Shown: positions 56,129 to 64,000 of the stretch, in pieces
Numbering within the stretch: position 1 is the stretch's first letter
Layout: each line of letters starts with the position of its first letter
DNA from: Arthrobacter ulcerisalmonis
GTDB lineage: Bacteria > Actinomycetota > Actinomycetes > Actinomycetales > Micrococcaceae
Assembly: GCF_900609065.1 (NCBI RefSeq)
Contig: NZ_UXAU01000014.1
Coordinates: 32,141-96,140, forward strand
DNA: 64,000 nt
Direction: 5' to 3'
Program-made: the position numbers and the translations under genes
Notes under the pieces: model-generated
Told to the model about the DNA's origin: nothing
The model's input: the letters and a program-made list of their open reading frames with translations, nothing else
Database searches by the model: none

Positions 56129-56588
56129 TTCGCCGCGCCTGCTGGAATTGCGGGCTCAGGAAGACGAACTGGTCTTTGAACGTTTTGACAATCTCGATGC
56201 CTGGCGCCTGGGCTCCCTGCTCACAACCGCCGCCGAAGCTGCGGGCCACGGTGTCGCCATCGATATCCGCCGACACAACGTGGTGCTGTTCCGCTGCGTC
56301 CTGCCCGGGCCTACTTCTGATCAAGAGGAGTGGATCCGGCGGAAGTCCGCCTCGGTCCTGCGCTTCGAGCACAGCACGGCGCTGCTCGCTGAACAGTTCA
56401 GCGATTACGACCCCACCCAGGGCGGCTGGCTGGCCCCCGAGGACTACACGCTCGCCGGCGGTTCGTTCCCCCTCCGGGTCCGCGGCGCCGGCGTTATCGG
56501 AGCCGTCACGGCGTCTGGGTTGAGTTCAGACCAGGACCACCAGTTGGTGGTGGACGGGATCAGGGCGTACCTGCAGATCGTGGCATGA
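56121..56588 (+). CDS. UPF0303 / GlcG-HbpS-like protein
   Basis: A protein of 155 residues beginning MSDSPRLLELRAQEDELVF. AEAAGHGVAIDIRRHNVVLFRCVLPGPTSDQEEWIRRK and GGSFPLRVRGAGVIGAVTASGL match the UPF0303 fold, a GlcG/HbpS relative found in many sugar operons. Role is unknown. It is the last gene of the sugar operon. Its stop region contains the -10-like box of the next gene. Confidence 0.8.
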   Translation: MSDSPRLLELRAQEDELVFERFDNLDAWRLGSLLTTAAEAAGHGVAIDIRRHNVVLFRCVLPGPTSDQEEWIRRKSASVLRFEHSTALLAEQFSDYDPTQGGWLAPEDYTLAGGSFPLRVRGAGVIGAVTASGLSSDQDHQLVVDGIRAYLQIVA

Positions 56589-56596
56589 TCGTTTCC

Positions 56597-57127
56597 ATGA
56601 CGGATATCCGCGAAGCCACCGCCCACGACGCCGAGGCCCTGGCAGCGCTGGCTGCCGTCACCTTCCCGCTGGCCTGCCCGCCGTCGGCGTCACCTGTGGA
56701 CATCGCGGCGCACCTTGCCCGGACCCTGACCGCCAGCCACTTCGCCACCTACCTGGCTGACCCGGACATCGCCATCCTGGTCATGGACGCAGCCGGCGAA
56801 CTCCGCGGCTATAGCCTGTTGGTCAACCGGCCAACGGAGGACTCCGACGTCGCAGCTTCCCTCACGCTCCTCCCCTCGATTGAGCTGAGCAAGTGCTACG
56901 TCCACCCCGATCACCATGGGCTGGGGGCTGCGGCCGAGCTGATGGCCGCGTCCGTGGTGCGGGCGGCAGCGATGGGCGGCGCCGGCATGTGGCTGGGCGT
57001 CAACAGCCAAAACGTCCGCGCGATCAGGTTTTACACGAAGTCCGGTTTCAGCCAAGTGGGCGAGAAGACGTTCACCCTGGGCGCCACCGTTGAGCACGAC
57101 TTCGTCTTGGAGCGGTCCCTGCCGTAA
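56597..57127 (+). CDS. GNAT-family N-acetyltransferase
   Basis: A protein of 176 residues. The acetyl-CoA motif A is SKCYVHPDHHGLGAAAELM near residue 98-116, followed by GMWLGVNSQNVRAIRFYTKSGF. CATGAT (56584-56589) lies 7 nt before ATG 56597, so a leaderless transcript independent of the sugar operon is likely; ATG 56585 is an alternative. Acceptor is unknown. Confidence 0.82.
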   Translation: MTDIREATAHDAEALAALAAVTFPLACPPSASPVDIAAHLARTLTASHFATYLADPDIAILVMDAAGELRGYSLLVNRPTEDSDVAASLTLLPSIELSKCYVHPDHHGLGAAAELMAASVVRAAAMGGAGMWLGVNSQNVRAIRFYTKSGFSQVGEKTFTLGATVEHDFVLERSLP

Positions 57128-57192
57128 CGGGGTTCGTGGGACCGCAGGACGGGCACCGGAATACTTTCCCGGCACCACCAGTTGGGGTGAGC

Positions 57193-57891
57193 ATGAAGGT
57201 TGAAATCTGGTCAGACGTTGCTTGCCCCTGGTGTTTCATTGGGAAACGCCGCTTTGAGACTGCCTTGGCAGCATTCCCACACCGCGAAAACGTGGAGGTC
57301 ATCTGGCGCAGCTACCAGTTGGACCCCGGCCTGCCGGACCACTACGACGGCACCGAGCAGGATTACCTGAGCACCCGCAAGGGCATGCCCGCGGATCAGG
57401 TAGCGAAGATGTTCACGCATGTGGCCAACGAGGCCAAGGGTGAAGGCCTGGAATACGATTTCGGCAAGGTAGTGGTGGCGAACAGCTTCACAGCGCACCG
57501 CCTGATCCACCTGGCCGCTGCCCACGGCGTCCAGGACGCGGCAAAGGAGCGCCTGCTCAGCGACCACTTCGAGCACGGCAAGGACATCGGCAACCAGGAG
57601 TACCTCACCGCGTTGGGCAAGGACCTTGGCATCGCTGCGGCCGAAGTTGCGGACCTTTTCAGCAGTGACAAGTACGCCGAAGATGTGCGCCTCGATTTCG
57701 AGGAAGCCCGGGCGCTCGGCGTCACCGGGGTGCCGTTCTTCGTCATCGACCGGAAGTTCGGCCTGTCCGGCGCGCAGCCCAGTGAGACGTTCACGGCCGC
57801 CTTGACCCGGGCCTGGGACGAGGCCAAACCGCTGGAGTTGGTCAACGCTGCCGAAGGAGTTTGCGGGCCGAACGGCTGCGCGGTCAAGTAG
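57193..57891 (+). CDS. DsbA-family oxidoreductase, FrnE-like
   Basis: A cytoplasmic thioredoxin-fold protein of 232 residues. The active site is CPWC at C11-C14; VTGVPFFVIDRKFGLSGAQP carries the cis-Pro loop. The C-terminal tail has an extra Cys pair (GVCGPNGC). FrnE-type proteins are linked to oxidative stress. ATG 57193 is preferred over the upstream in-frame start at 57136 because homologues begin MKVEIWSDV. Confidence 0.87.
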   Translation: MKVEIWSDVACPWCFIGKRRFETALAAFPHRENVEVIWRSYQLDPGLPDHYDGTEQDYLSTRKGMPADQVAKMFTHVANEAKGEGLEYDFGKVVVANSFTAHRLIHLAAAHGVQDAAKERLLSDHFEHGKDIGNQEYLTALGKDLGIAAAEVADLFSSDKYAEDVRLDFEEARALGVTGVPFFVIDRKFGLSGAQPSETFTAALTRAWDEAKPLELVNAAEGVCGPNGCAVK

Positions 57892-57894
57892 GGC

Positions 57895-57921
57895 TTTACT
57901 GACACATCGCGGTAAAGTGTC
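57895..57921. promoter_or_regulatory. Interleaved TetR operator covering its own -10
   Basis: TTTAC (57895-57899) pairs with GTAAA (57912-57916), and GACAC (57901-57905) pairs with GTGTC (57917-57921). The second arms overlap the -10 TAAAGT (57913-57918), which lies 6 nt before ATG 57925. Confidence 0.55.
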
Positions 57922-57924
57922 TCC

Positions 57925-58572
57925 ATGCCTCGGATTTCTGCCGCCAGCAACGCCGAACAGCGTGCGGACACCCAGCGCCGCATCCTGACGGCCTTTGGCG
58001 AGTTGCTCTTTTCGCACGGCCTCCCCGGCCTGACCATGACCGATGTGGCGCGGCATGCCGGGGTGGGCCGGACGGCTGTGTACAACTACTACGCGGACAT
58101 TGAAGAGCTGCTGATCGCCTACGCACTCGACGAGACGGAGAAGTTCCTCACCGACCTCCGCTCCGCACTGGCCGCGTTGGACAACCCGGTGGATCGGCTG
58201 GCCGTCTACGTGCGCGCCCAAGTGGTTGACCTCTCCCGCCGCCACCTGCCGCCCGGACCCGCCATGGGCGCTGTCCTCTCGCCGTCGTCCTTCGCCAAAC
58301 TCTCCGATCACGTGGGCGAGCTGAGCGTGCTCCTGCAAGGCATCCTGCGGGACGGCATGGCGCAGGGATACCTGCCGGTGGGTGACATTGTTCAGCAGTC
58401 GCAACTGATCCTGGGCACGCTTTCCTCCAGCGCGGCCCGAGGCAGCAACGAGCCCGCCGATCTGGAGGCACGCGTGAATCGCACGGTGCATTTTATTCAG
58501 CTGGGTGCAGGCGCACGGTTCGACGACGGCGGGCGGCCGCTCCAGCTCAACCCCCTGGCCATCGCACACTAG
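57925..58572 (+). CDS. TetR-family transcriptional regulator
   Basis: A regulator of 215 residues. The helix-turn-helix is ILTAFGELLFSHGLPGLTMTDVARHAGVGRTAVYNYYADIEELL (residues about 18-62). The helical ligand domain follows. It is probably leaderless and autorepressed through the interleaved palindromes over its promoter. The adjacent FrnE-type gene is the only obvious partner; ligand unknown. Confidence 0.88.
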   Translation: MPRISAASNAEQRADTQRRILTAFGELLFSHGLPGLTMTDVARHAGVGRTAVYNYYADIEELLIAYALDETEKFLTDLRSALAALDNPVDRLAVYVRAQVVDLSRRHLPPGPAMGAVLSPSSFAKLSDHVGELSVLLQGILRDGMAQGYLPVGDIVQQSQLILGTLSSSAARGSNEPADLEARVNRTVHFIQLGAGARFDDGGRPLQLNPLAIAH

Positions 58573-58613
58573 GCACGGGCAGACGCAACGGGCCGACCCG
58601 CTGAGATGCAGGG

Positions 58614-59288
58614 TCAGCCAGCTGGCGCGGCTGACGGCACCACAGGGGACTTGCCCGTGTCCGCCACCCTGCGGCTGTCTCGGGGGCAGAGAAGCGGCCC
58701 TGGCGTCTGGTCCACCACGTCTTGCGGGGTGAGCGTACTGTAATTCTGCGCAAGCACCACGTCCACACTGGCGTCGGTGCGGGCGTCCAGGAAGTAGTCC
58801 GAGCCCTGCAGGTTCCGTTGGAGGCTGAACGCGGCCGCCTGCCCTGCCGTGCCGGACACCACCGCCGCCGCGCCGCGGTAGTTCGCATCGATGTTGGACA
58901 CTGCCCCCACCACGAATTTCCGGGCCAGGAGATCGTCCGCCACGGCGCGCGCCAGCCCTGGCCTGTTGGTGGAGTTGTAGACGTTGACGTTGATGGATTC
59001 GTTGGCGGCATAGGTGAAGCTGTCCGTAGGGCACGTTTTGACGGTTTCCTTAGCGGCGACGGCTGCCGGGACCTTGAGCTGGCCGTTGATGATGGCAAAC
59101 GCCAGGATGATGGCGGCGCAGATCAGCCCGATCAGGATTACCAGCACCATGCCGTGTACTGCCCGACGGCGGATGCTGCCGGTGCCGTCGGGATTGCGGA
59201 CCGAGTCCATGGCGGCGCGCAGCTCAGGTCCGGTGACGACGTGGTGGCCGTGCAGAACCGTCACATCCTGCTGCCGCTTCCTAGCCAT
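58614..59288 (-). CDS. LytR C-terminal (LytR_C) domain membrane protein
   Basis: A protein of 224 residues: a cytoplasmic head of about 45, one transmembrane helix (about 46-68), then a periplasmic LytR_C domain (INVNVYNSTNRPGLARAVADDLLARKF) to about 190 and a Pro/Ser tail. The family accompanies cell-wall polymer ligases. Its start overlaps the upstream small gene by 8 bp, so the two form one unit. Confidence 0.85.
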   Translation of the reverse strand: MARKRQQDVTVLHGHHVVTGPELRAAMDSVRNPDGTGSIRRRAVHGMVLVILIGLICAAIILAFAIINGQLKVPAAVAAKETVKTCPTDSFTYAANESINVNVYNSTNRPGLARAVADDLLARKFVVGAVSNIDANYRGAAAVVSGTAGQAAAFSLQRNLQGSDYFLDARTDASVDVVLAQNYSTLTPQDVVDQTPGPLLCPRDSRRVADTGKSPVVPSAAPAG

Positions 59289-59583
59289 CGATCACCAGGA
59301 CCCGGGCGTGGATGGCTGTGCGCTGGTGCAGGGCAGTCCGCACGGCCCGGTGCAGGCCGTCCTCCAGGTAGAGGATCCCCTGGTATTGGACAACGTGCGG
59401 GAAGAGGTCGCCGAAGAACGTGGAGTCCTCCGCGAGGAGCGCCTCCAGGTCCAGGGTGCGTTTGGTGGTCACCAACTCGTCGAGTCGTACCGGCCGTGGC
59501 GGCAGCGCGGCCCACTCCTTGGGCGTGCTGTAACCATGGTCGGGGTAGGGGCGGCCCTCACCCACAGCTTTGAATATCACCAT
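59281..59583 (-). CDS. Small conserved actinobacterial protein (VapB-antitoxin-like annotation in relatives)
   Basis: A protein of 100 residues beginning MVIFKAVGEGRPYPDHGYSTPKEWAALPPRPVRLDELVTTK, with TLDLEALLAEDSTFFGDLFPHVVQ following. Relatives carry a VapB-family label as I recall, but there is no toxin gene next to it. It is always paired with LytR_C genes in relatives, as I recall, suggesting an envelope-linked role. Function is unproven. Confidence 0.7.
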   Translation of the reverse strand: MVIFKAVGEGRPYPDHGYSTPKEWAALPPRPVRLDELVTTKRTLDLEALLAEDSTFFGDLFPHVVQYQGILYLEDGLHRAVRTALHQRTAIHARVLVIDG

Positions 59584-59716
59584 GCCACCCTAGGCACGGT
59601 CCCGGCCAAGCGAAAGTAGCCAGCACTGACCAATGTGAGGTTGTGGCCAAACAGTGACCATCCCGGCGGTCACCGTCACGTCCGGAAACACGGAATATGG
59701 GTGTCTCCGCGGCTGC

Positions 59717-59722
59717 GAGAAT
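59717..59722 (+). promoter_or_regulatory. -10-like box before the HAD phosphatase gene
   Basis: GAGAAT, then 6 nt, then ATG 59729. It supports this start over an in-frame codon at 59654. Confidence 0.4.
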
Positions 59723-59728
59723 GGAGCC

Positions 59729-60655
59729 ATGACTGTGCCGCAATCCCCCGCCCTTCCCGCCGTCGGAATCCTCCAGACCGTTCCGCCGCTGGCCCTGCTG
59801 TTGGACGTGGACGGACCCGTCGCCAGCCCGGTCACCCGCTCCGTCCGTGCCGAGATCATCCAGGACCTGGTGGCGCTGGCTGCCGCGGGTATTCCCGTGG
59901 TGTTCAATACGGGACGTTCGGACGCGTTCATCCGCGAGGAGGTGATGGCGCCGATGCTCGCCGCGGGCATTCCGGCAGGAACCGTCATCCACGCGATCTG
60001 CGAAAAGGGCGCCGTCTGGTTCAGCTACACGGCTGCCGGCGCCGGGCACATCCATGTTGACCATGAGCTGGCCGTTCCCGCCGCGTACGGTGCGGAGATC
60101 CGGACTCTGGTTGCCGAAAAATACGCTGAGCACATGTTCTTCGATGAGACAAAGCGCGCCATGGTCTCCGTGGAGCAGCACATTGAGGTCTCCAGCGAGG
60201 CTTACCTAGCGGAGCAGGAACTGTTCGACGCCGATGCTGTGGCCTTGATGGTCAAGCACGGCCTGGGGGTGGTCCGGCTGGATCACCATGCCCCGGATTC
60301 CGACGACGCCGTGGACTACCGCGTGGATCCCACCATCGTCTCCACCGACGTGGAATCGGTGCGGCTGGGCAAGGACTTGGGCGCCAGCCGGGCCGTGGAA
60401 TTGCTGGCCGCCCAGGGCATCACGCCGCAGGCCTGGCGCACCGTCGGCGACTCCCGGACCGACTACGCCATGGCTGATTGGCTGCACCACAACGGCCACC
60501 CGGTGAAGCACGTTGACGTCCGGCCGGCTGACGGGGTCCCGATGAAGGAGTACACGGTGCTCACCGCTGCGGATCTGGGGTTGGGCGCGGATGTGATTCA
60601 CGACGACGCCGGGGGCGCCTTCCTGCGCCGGTGGCGGGAAGAGCTCACCGCCTGA
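59729..60655 (+). CDS. HAD-superfamily hydrolase
   Basis: A phosphatase of about 308 residues. Motif I is LLLDVDGPV near residue 23, with the second Asp at +2. The motif II region is VVFNTGRSDAF. The Cof-type cap spans about 80-200. The motif IV region is RTVGDSRTDYAMADWL near 265. Sugar-phosphate substrates are common in this subclass. It is monocistronic by layout. Confidence 0.82.
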   Translation: MTVPQSPALPAVGILQTVPPLALLLDVDGPVASPVTRSVRAEIIQDLVALAAAGIPVVFNTGRSDAFIREEVMAPMLAAGIPAGTVIHAICEKGAVWFSYTAAGAGHIHVDHELAVPAAYGAEIRTLVAEKYAEHMFFDETKRAMVSVEQHIEVSSEAYLAEQELFDADAVALMVKHGLGVVRLDHHAPDSDDAVDYRVDPTIVSTDVESVRLGKDLGASRAVELLAAQGITPQAWRTVGDSRTDYAMADWLHHNGHPVKHVDVRPADGVPMKEYTVLTAADLGLGADVIHDDAGGAFLRRWREELTA

Positions 60656-60721
60656 GCCGTGGCTGGCACGGGCTATCATGCAAGTAGTAAGAGCACTTAC
60701 ATCCACTAGCAGGGGAAAACC

Positions 60722-62317
60722 ATTACAGAGTCTCAGGTTCAGGACGAGGTCTACTACGGCGGGCAAGCGTCAGTGGCGGAACTATTCCACGATGAAGTCA
60801 CCTCACCGGAGGCGCAACTGCGCCTGGAACCTCGTGCGGATATGGTGCGGCATAAGGGTCGCTACGCCGTCGTCAACGATACCCAGACGCCGTACCAGGC
60901 AATGGTGGAGGACCTCGTTTTCCTCCGCAACGTGCTCGCCGATGCCGGCCTCGCGTACCTCCTGGTACGCGGCAACAACCACCGCCCGGTCATCGCCCTG
61001 GACTGGAAAAGCCGGAAGAAGCTGCGCGCCGCGCTGGTGGAAGCCTGTCGCGACCAGCCGTTCTACTCGATGACGGTGGACGCGAAGAAGAAAACCTCGG
61101 TCCTGGTGGCCGACGGTGAGCTGTCGTCCAACCGCAAGGCCCGAATCTTCAGGCTGTACCGGCCGCGGGTAGAGCCCGTGGGTGGGTTCGAATTTGGCGC
61201 CTCTGCAGGGGTGCAGATCGAGCTGTGGAGCTTTGAAGGCGACCAGCTGACCCTGCCGATCGAAAATTCCCTGACCCGCCGCACGCTCTTGCGGCAGGAT
61301 GCTGTCCGCGGCACCGTGGAACGCTATGGCCATACCTGGCCCACCATCGAGAACATGTTCGCCGATCATGCCAGCGATATCAGCTTTGACATCGACCTGG
61401 TGTTTTCCTGGGTCGACGGGAGCTCGCCGGAGTACATCGCAGCCCGGCGGGCCCAGCAGAAGGACGCCGTCCTCGGTGAGGGTGACGACCACGAGGCCCG
61501 CTTCCGCCAGATCGATGAGCTCAAGTACGCGCTCCGCTCCATCTACATGTTTGCGCCGTGGATCCGCCGGATCTTCATTGCCACGGACTCGCCGGCGCCC
61601 AAGTGGCTGGCTGAACACCCCACGGTGACCATTGTCCGGAGCGAGGAATTCTTCGCCGACCCGTCGGTGCTGCCCACGCACAACTCCCAGGCGGTGGAGT
61701 GCCAGCTGCACAACATTGAGGGCCTGTCCGAACACTTTCTGTACTCCAATGACGACATGTTCTTCGGCCGCGCCGTCAGCCCGGACATGTTCTTCACTCC
61801 TGGCGGCATCACCAAGTTCATCGAGGCCGAAACCAGGATTGGGCTCGGCGACAACGATGCTGAGCGCAGCGGTTTCGAGAACGCCGCGCGGGTCAACCGG
61901 AAACTTCTGTGGAACCGGTTCGGCCGGATTACCACCCGCCACCTCGAGCACGCAGCGGCGCCGCTGCGCCGAAGCGTTGTTGCCCGGATGGAGCGGGAGT
62001 TCCCGGAGGAATTCCGTTCGACGGCGGCCAGCAGGTTCCGCGCCGCAGACAACATCTCCGTGACGAACTCGTTCTACCACTACTACGCGTTGTTGACCGG
62101 GCGGGCTGTTACCCAGACCGCGGCCAAGGTGCGGTACGTGGACACCACCATGCGTACGGGGCTGAACTCGCTCCCGCGGCTGCTGGCCAAGCGCAACGTG
62201 GACTTCTTCTGCCTCAACGATGGCAGTTTCCCGGAGGTCAGTTCAGATGAGCGGGCAGAACTGGTGACTGACTTCCTGGAGAAGTACTTCCCCATCAAGG
62301 CGCCCTGGGAGAAGTAG
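60722..62317 (+). CDS. Stealth-family polysaccharide phosphotransferase, probable ATT start
   Basis: A CpsY/SacB-like hexose-1-phosphate transferase of about 531 residues. Stealth CR1 (DIDLVFSWVDGSSPEY, about 220), CR2 (RQIDELKYALRSIYMFAPWIRRIFIATDS), CR3 (around NNISVTNSFYHYYA-like text) and CR4 (NVDFFCLNDGS) are all visible. The frame is open from 60710 but the first GTG is 60773. AGGGG stands 6 nt before ATT 60722, giving a start (M)TESQVQDEVYYGG. The GTG 60773 alternative lacks a comparable site. A TATCAT -10 lies near 60674. It acts on cell-surface polymer synthesis. Confidence 0.85.
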   Translation: MTESQVQDEVYYGGQASVAELFHDEVTSPEAQLRLEPRADMVRHKGRYAVVNDTQTPYQAMVEDLVFLRNVLADAGLAYLLVRGNNHRPVIALDWKSRKKLRAALVEACRDQPFYSMTVDAKKKTSVLVADGELSSNRKARIFRLYRPRVEPVGGFEFGASAGVQIELWSFEGDQLTLPIENSLTRRTLLRQDAVRGTVERYGHTWPTIENMFADHASDISFDIDLVFSWVDGSSPEYIAARRAQQKDAVLGEGDDHEARFRQIDELKYALRSIYMFAPWIRRIFIATDSPAPKWLAEHPTVTIVRSEEFFADPSVLPTHNSQAVECQLHNIEGLSEHFLYSNDDMFFGRAVSPDMFFTPGGITKFIEAETRIGLGDNDAERSGFENAARVNRKLLWNRFGRITTRHLEHAAAPLRRSVVARMEREFPEEFRSTAASRFRAADNISVTNSFYHYYALLTGRAVTQTAAKVRYVDTTMRTGLNSLPRLLAKRNVDFFCLNDGSFPEVSSDERAELVTDFLEKYFPIKAPWEK

Positions 62318-62338
62318 CAGCCCGTAGGCTGGTTAGTC

Positions 62339-63271
62339 CTAGAGGAACCGGGAGGGCATCCCCAGCCTGGGGCTGACCCGCGCTTTGGTGGTTTGGGGGA
62401 TCCTGATCCCCGCTGCCGCCAACCGGCGCGTGGTTTCTTCGGCGGACACGTACTCGCCCACCGTCGCTGCGCTTCCCAGCGGCACCACCGAATGCACAAT
62501 GGTGTGTTCGTAGACGTGTACCAGGTTGAATGCCTGGCCGGCGTCCTGGCCCCGGGTGCCGCCCACGGGAACGTTGAGGTCCTGCGTGTAGCAGCTGGCG
62601 GAGGCCACAGACACGGGGATGCCGGCGAAGCTCGCCGTCGACGAGTAATGCAGGTGGCCAGCCAAGATGGTGCGGACATCCGAGTTCCGGACCACCCTTT
62701 CCAGGGCTGACTGGTTTCGCAGTTCCACCAGGACTGCCAGGTCCAGCACCGACGGGATGGGCGGGTGGTGCAGTGCCAAGATGGTGCCGTCCGGGGCTGG
62801 CGTATCAAGTTGCCGGGTCAGCCACTCAAGCTGGTCTTGGCTGATCTCGCCATGGTGGAAACCGGGGACGGTGGTGTCCAGGGTGATGACGCGGAGACCA
62901 TTAATGAAGTAGCTGTGATCCACGGGTTCGTCGGAGCCGGGCTGGTCCAGGAGTTCCCGGCGGAAGTTCGCCCGGTCATCGTGGTTGCCCATGGCCCAGA
63001 TCACCTGGGCCCCGAGATCCTTGCAGGCCGGTTCCACAATGGAACGCAGCTTGATGTACGCCTCCGGGTCGCCCTTATCAGCCAGGTCGCCGGTGAAAAT
63101 AACTGCCTCAGGCTTCGCACCGGAGGCTTTGACCTCTTCGAACAACTGAGCCAAGCGGGAGTCGCTATCCGCGACGCCGTACAAGGGTTCCGGTCCGGCC
63201 AACAGGTGCGGATCGCTCAGGTGAAGAAGGAAGTGGCGTGGCCGGGGATGTTCGGCCTCGATGTGCTCCAT
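62339..63271 (-). CDS. Metallophosphoesterase, CpdA-like phosphodiesterase
   Basis: A calcineurin-like phosphoesterase of 310 residues. Metal motifs are LSDPHL near 19, [24 protein letters not shown] and AGHLHYS. The set and order fit class III cyclic-nucleotide phosphodiesterases (CpdA). A ribosome site AGAGG precedes ATG 63271. Cyclic AMP is the family substrate; activity here is inferred. Confidence 0.87.
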   Translation of the reverse strand: MEHIEAEHPRPRHFLLHLSDPHLLAGPEPLYGVADSDSRLAQLFEEVKASGAKPEAVIFTGDLADKGDPEAYIKLRSIVEPACKDLGAQVIWAMGNHDDRANFRRELLDQPGSDEPVDHSYFINGLRVITLDTTVPGFHHGEISQDQLEWLTRQLDTPAPDGTILALHHPPIPSVLDLAVLVELRNQSALERVVRNSDVRTILAGHLHYSSTASFAGIPVSVASASCYTQDLNVPVGGTRGQDAGQAFNLVHVYEHTIVHSVVPLGSAATVGEYVSAEETTRRLAAAGIRIPQTTKARVSPRLGMPSRFL

Positions 63272-63377
63272 TGCTGCCTCTGTGGTTGGTGGGAAACGGC
63301 GCTTCCCTTCTACCTTTCAGTAACGTTTATCCAACCAGACATCCGGCAAACTTCCGGCAAATCGCCGGTGCTGATGT

Positions 63378-63409
63378 GGAAAAAACCAAAAGAACTGCGC
63401 TTTTGCGCA
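63378..63409 (-). terminator. Intrinsic terminator after gpx
   Basis: On the minus strand TGCGC-AAAA-GCGCA (63409-63396) is followed by a T-rich run (GTTCTTTTGGTTTTTT, to 63378). It is the clearest rho-independent terminator in the window and lies about 40 bp past the gpx stop. Confidence 0.7.
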
Positions 63410-63446
63410 CCCGGTTCGCCGAATGCGGGATCCGCTGACCAGTTCT

Positions 63447-63902
63447 TTAGCCGAGCGCCGCTTCAATAGCTGCTGAAATGTCAGTGGAGTCCGGAGCGGT
63501 GGTGGGCGCGAAGCGGGCCACGATGGTGCCCTCCCGGTTCACCAGGAACTTCTCGAAGTTCCACTTGACCAGGCCCGGAAGGATGCCCGTCTTGAACTTG
63601 GTCAGCTCGGAGTACAGCTGGTGCTGGCCCTTGCCACGGACATCAGCCTTGACGGTCAGTGGGAACGTGACGCCGAAGTTGCGCTCGCAGAACTCTGCGA
63701 TTTCGCTGTCCGTGCCCGGTTCCTGGCCGGCAAACTGATTGCACGGCATGCCAAGGATTTCGAAGCCACGGTCCCGGTAGGTTTCGTAGAGCTTCTCCAG
63801 GCCTGCGTACTGCGGCGTGAAACCACAGTTCGATGCGACGTTGACCACCATCACCACTTTGCCCTTGAACCGGCCAAAGTCGGTCTCGGTGCCGTCGTTG
63901 AG
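63447..63902 (-). pseudogene. gpx: Glutathione peroxidase, 5' end removed by an insertion element
   Basis: In-frame coding from LNDGTETDFGRFKGKVV to the stop gives about 151 residues of a normal Gpx: catalytic Cys in NVASNCGFTPQY, Gln/Gly in NQFAGQEPG and Trp in WNFEKFL. Family members begin with about nine more residues before LNDG. Here the codon before Leu is Ser and then TAG, within foreign DNA that matches an IS end. The best remaining starts are GTG/ATG near 63857-63849, which would delete the first beta-strand. Expression is possible only from an IS-borne or internal start, so I call it disrupted. Confidence 0.75.
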
Positions 63903-64000
63903 GGACTATCTCATAAACGGTGTATCCGGCGGTTTGTTTTAGTAGTTTTCAGCTGCCGGGAATCGGTCGCTGAAAGTGATGGCGAAGGCGTTCAAAGCGG
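63903..64000 (-). mobile_element. End of an IS256-family insertion sequence (partial)
   Basis: From 63903 outward the terminal sequence GGACTATCTCATAAACGG begins, followed 36 bp in by the 3' end of a transposase on the minus strand (63939-64000). The boundary coincides with the point where the gpx reading frame breaks. The other end is outside the window. The target duplication cannot be verified. Confidence 0.7.
63939..64000 (-). CDS. IS256-family transposase C-terminus (partial)
   Basis: The last 19 codons read ALNAFAITFSDRFPAAENY and stop at TAA (63941-63939). This ending is typical of actinobacterial IS256-family (Mutator-type) transposases. The gene runs off the right edge. Confidence 0.7.
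   Translation of the reverse strand, partial: ALNAFAITFSDRFPAAENY

Noticed and set aside
59281..59583. Toxin-antitoxin module
   Set aside because: No toxin gene is adjacent; the partner is a LytR_C envelope protein.

Overview
The window is high-GC actinobacterial DNA, most like Arthrobacter, Pseudarthrobacter or Paenarthrobacter (Micrococcaceae). The signs are a RamB-type regulator beside aceA and aceB, a sugar ABC importer without its own ATPase, Tat-type lipoprotein signals, LytR_C and Stealth-type proteins, and many genes that look leaderless (a -10 box 6-7 nt before the start codon). It reads as chromosome, with one insertion-sequence end at the right edge. I saw no rRNA, tRNA, CRISPR array or prophage.

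Layout. 1-6.2 kb: DNA repair pair lhr and a Nei/Fpg glycosylase. 6.1-10.2 kb: YczE-type membrane protein with a divergent MocR regulator, an RluA pseudouridine synthase and DedA. 10.3-13.2 kb: intergenic repeats and ppc. 13.4-23.8 kb: housekeeping and conserved hypothetical genes, including DUF1684, acyl-CoA dehydrogenase plus SDR, GH76, YdeI, NUDIX/DUF4916, SRPBCC, tgt, dienelactone hydrolase and YhhQ. 24-30.6 kb: PdxK/ThiD kinase, pyruvate oxidase, a secreted Ig-repeat protein and an MHS-type transporter. 30.8-33.9 kb: a response regulator / histidine kinase / TAXI binding-protein operon divergent from that transporter. 34-36.4 kb: a small accessory stretch with two methyltransferases and a four-helix membrane protein. 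36.4-41.2 kb: the glyoxylate shunt (ramB divergent from aceA-aceB).

41.3-56.6 kb is the most notable region. A ROK repressor and a CynX-type MFS gene face a 12.6 kb plus-strand operon. It holds four Gfo/Idh/MocA oxidoreductases, a degenerate oxidoreductase-like protein, a carbohydrate ABC importer (binding protein plus two permeases), two TIM-barrel isomerase/epimerase-family proteins, a DUF1080 protein, a cytoplasmic beta-propeller protein and a UPF0303 protein. The set fits a glycoside or anhydrosugar route in which the sugar is oxidised at C3, cleaved by elimination, rehydrated and reduced. One enzyme resembles levoglucosan dehydrogenases. The substrate is not determined.

56.6-64 kb: GNAT, DsbA/FrnE, TetR, LytR_C, a small VapB-like protein, a HAD phosphatase, a Stealth phosphotransferase that may start at ATT, and a CpdA-like phosphodiesterase. 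Last comes a glutathione peroxidase gene whose first codons are replaced by the end of an IS256-family element running off the window.
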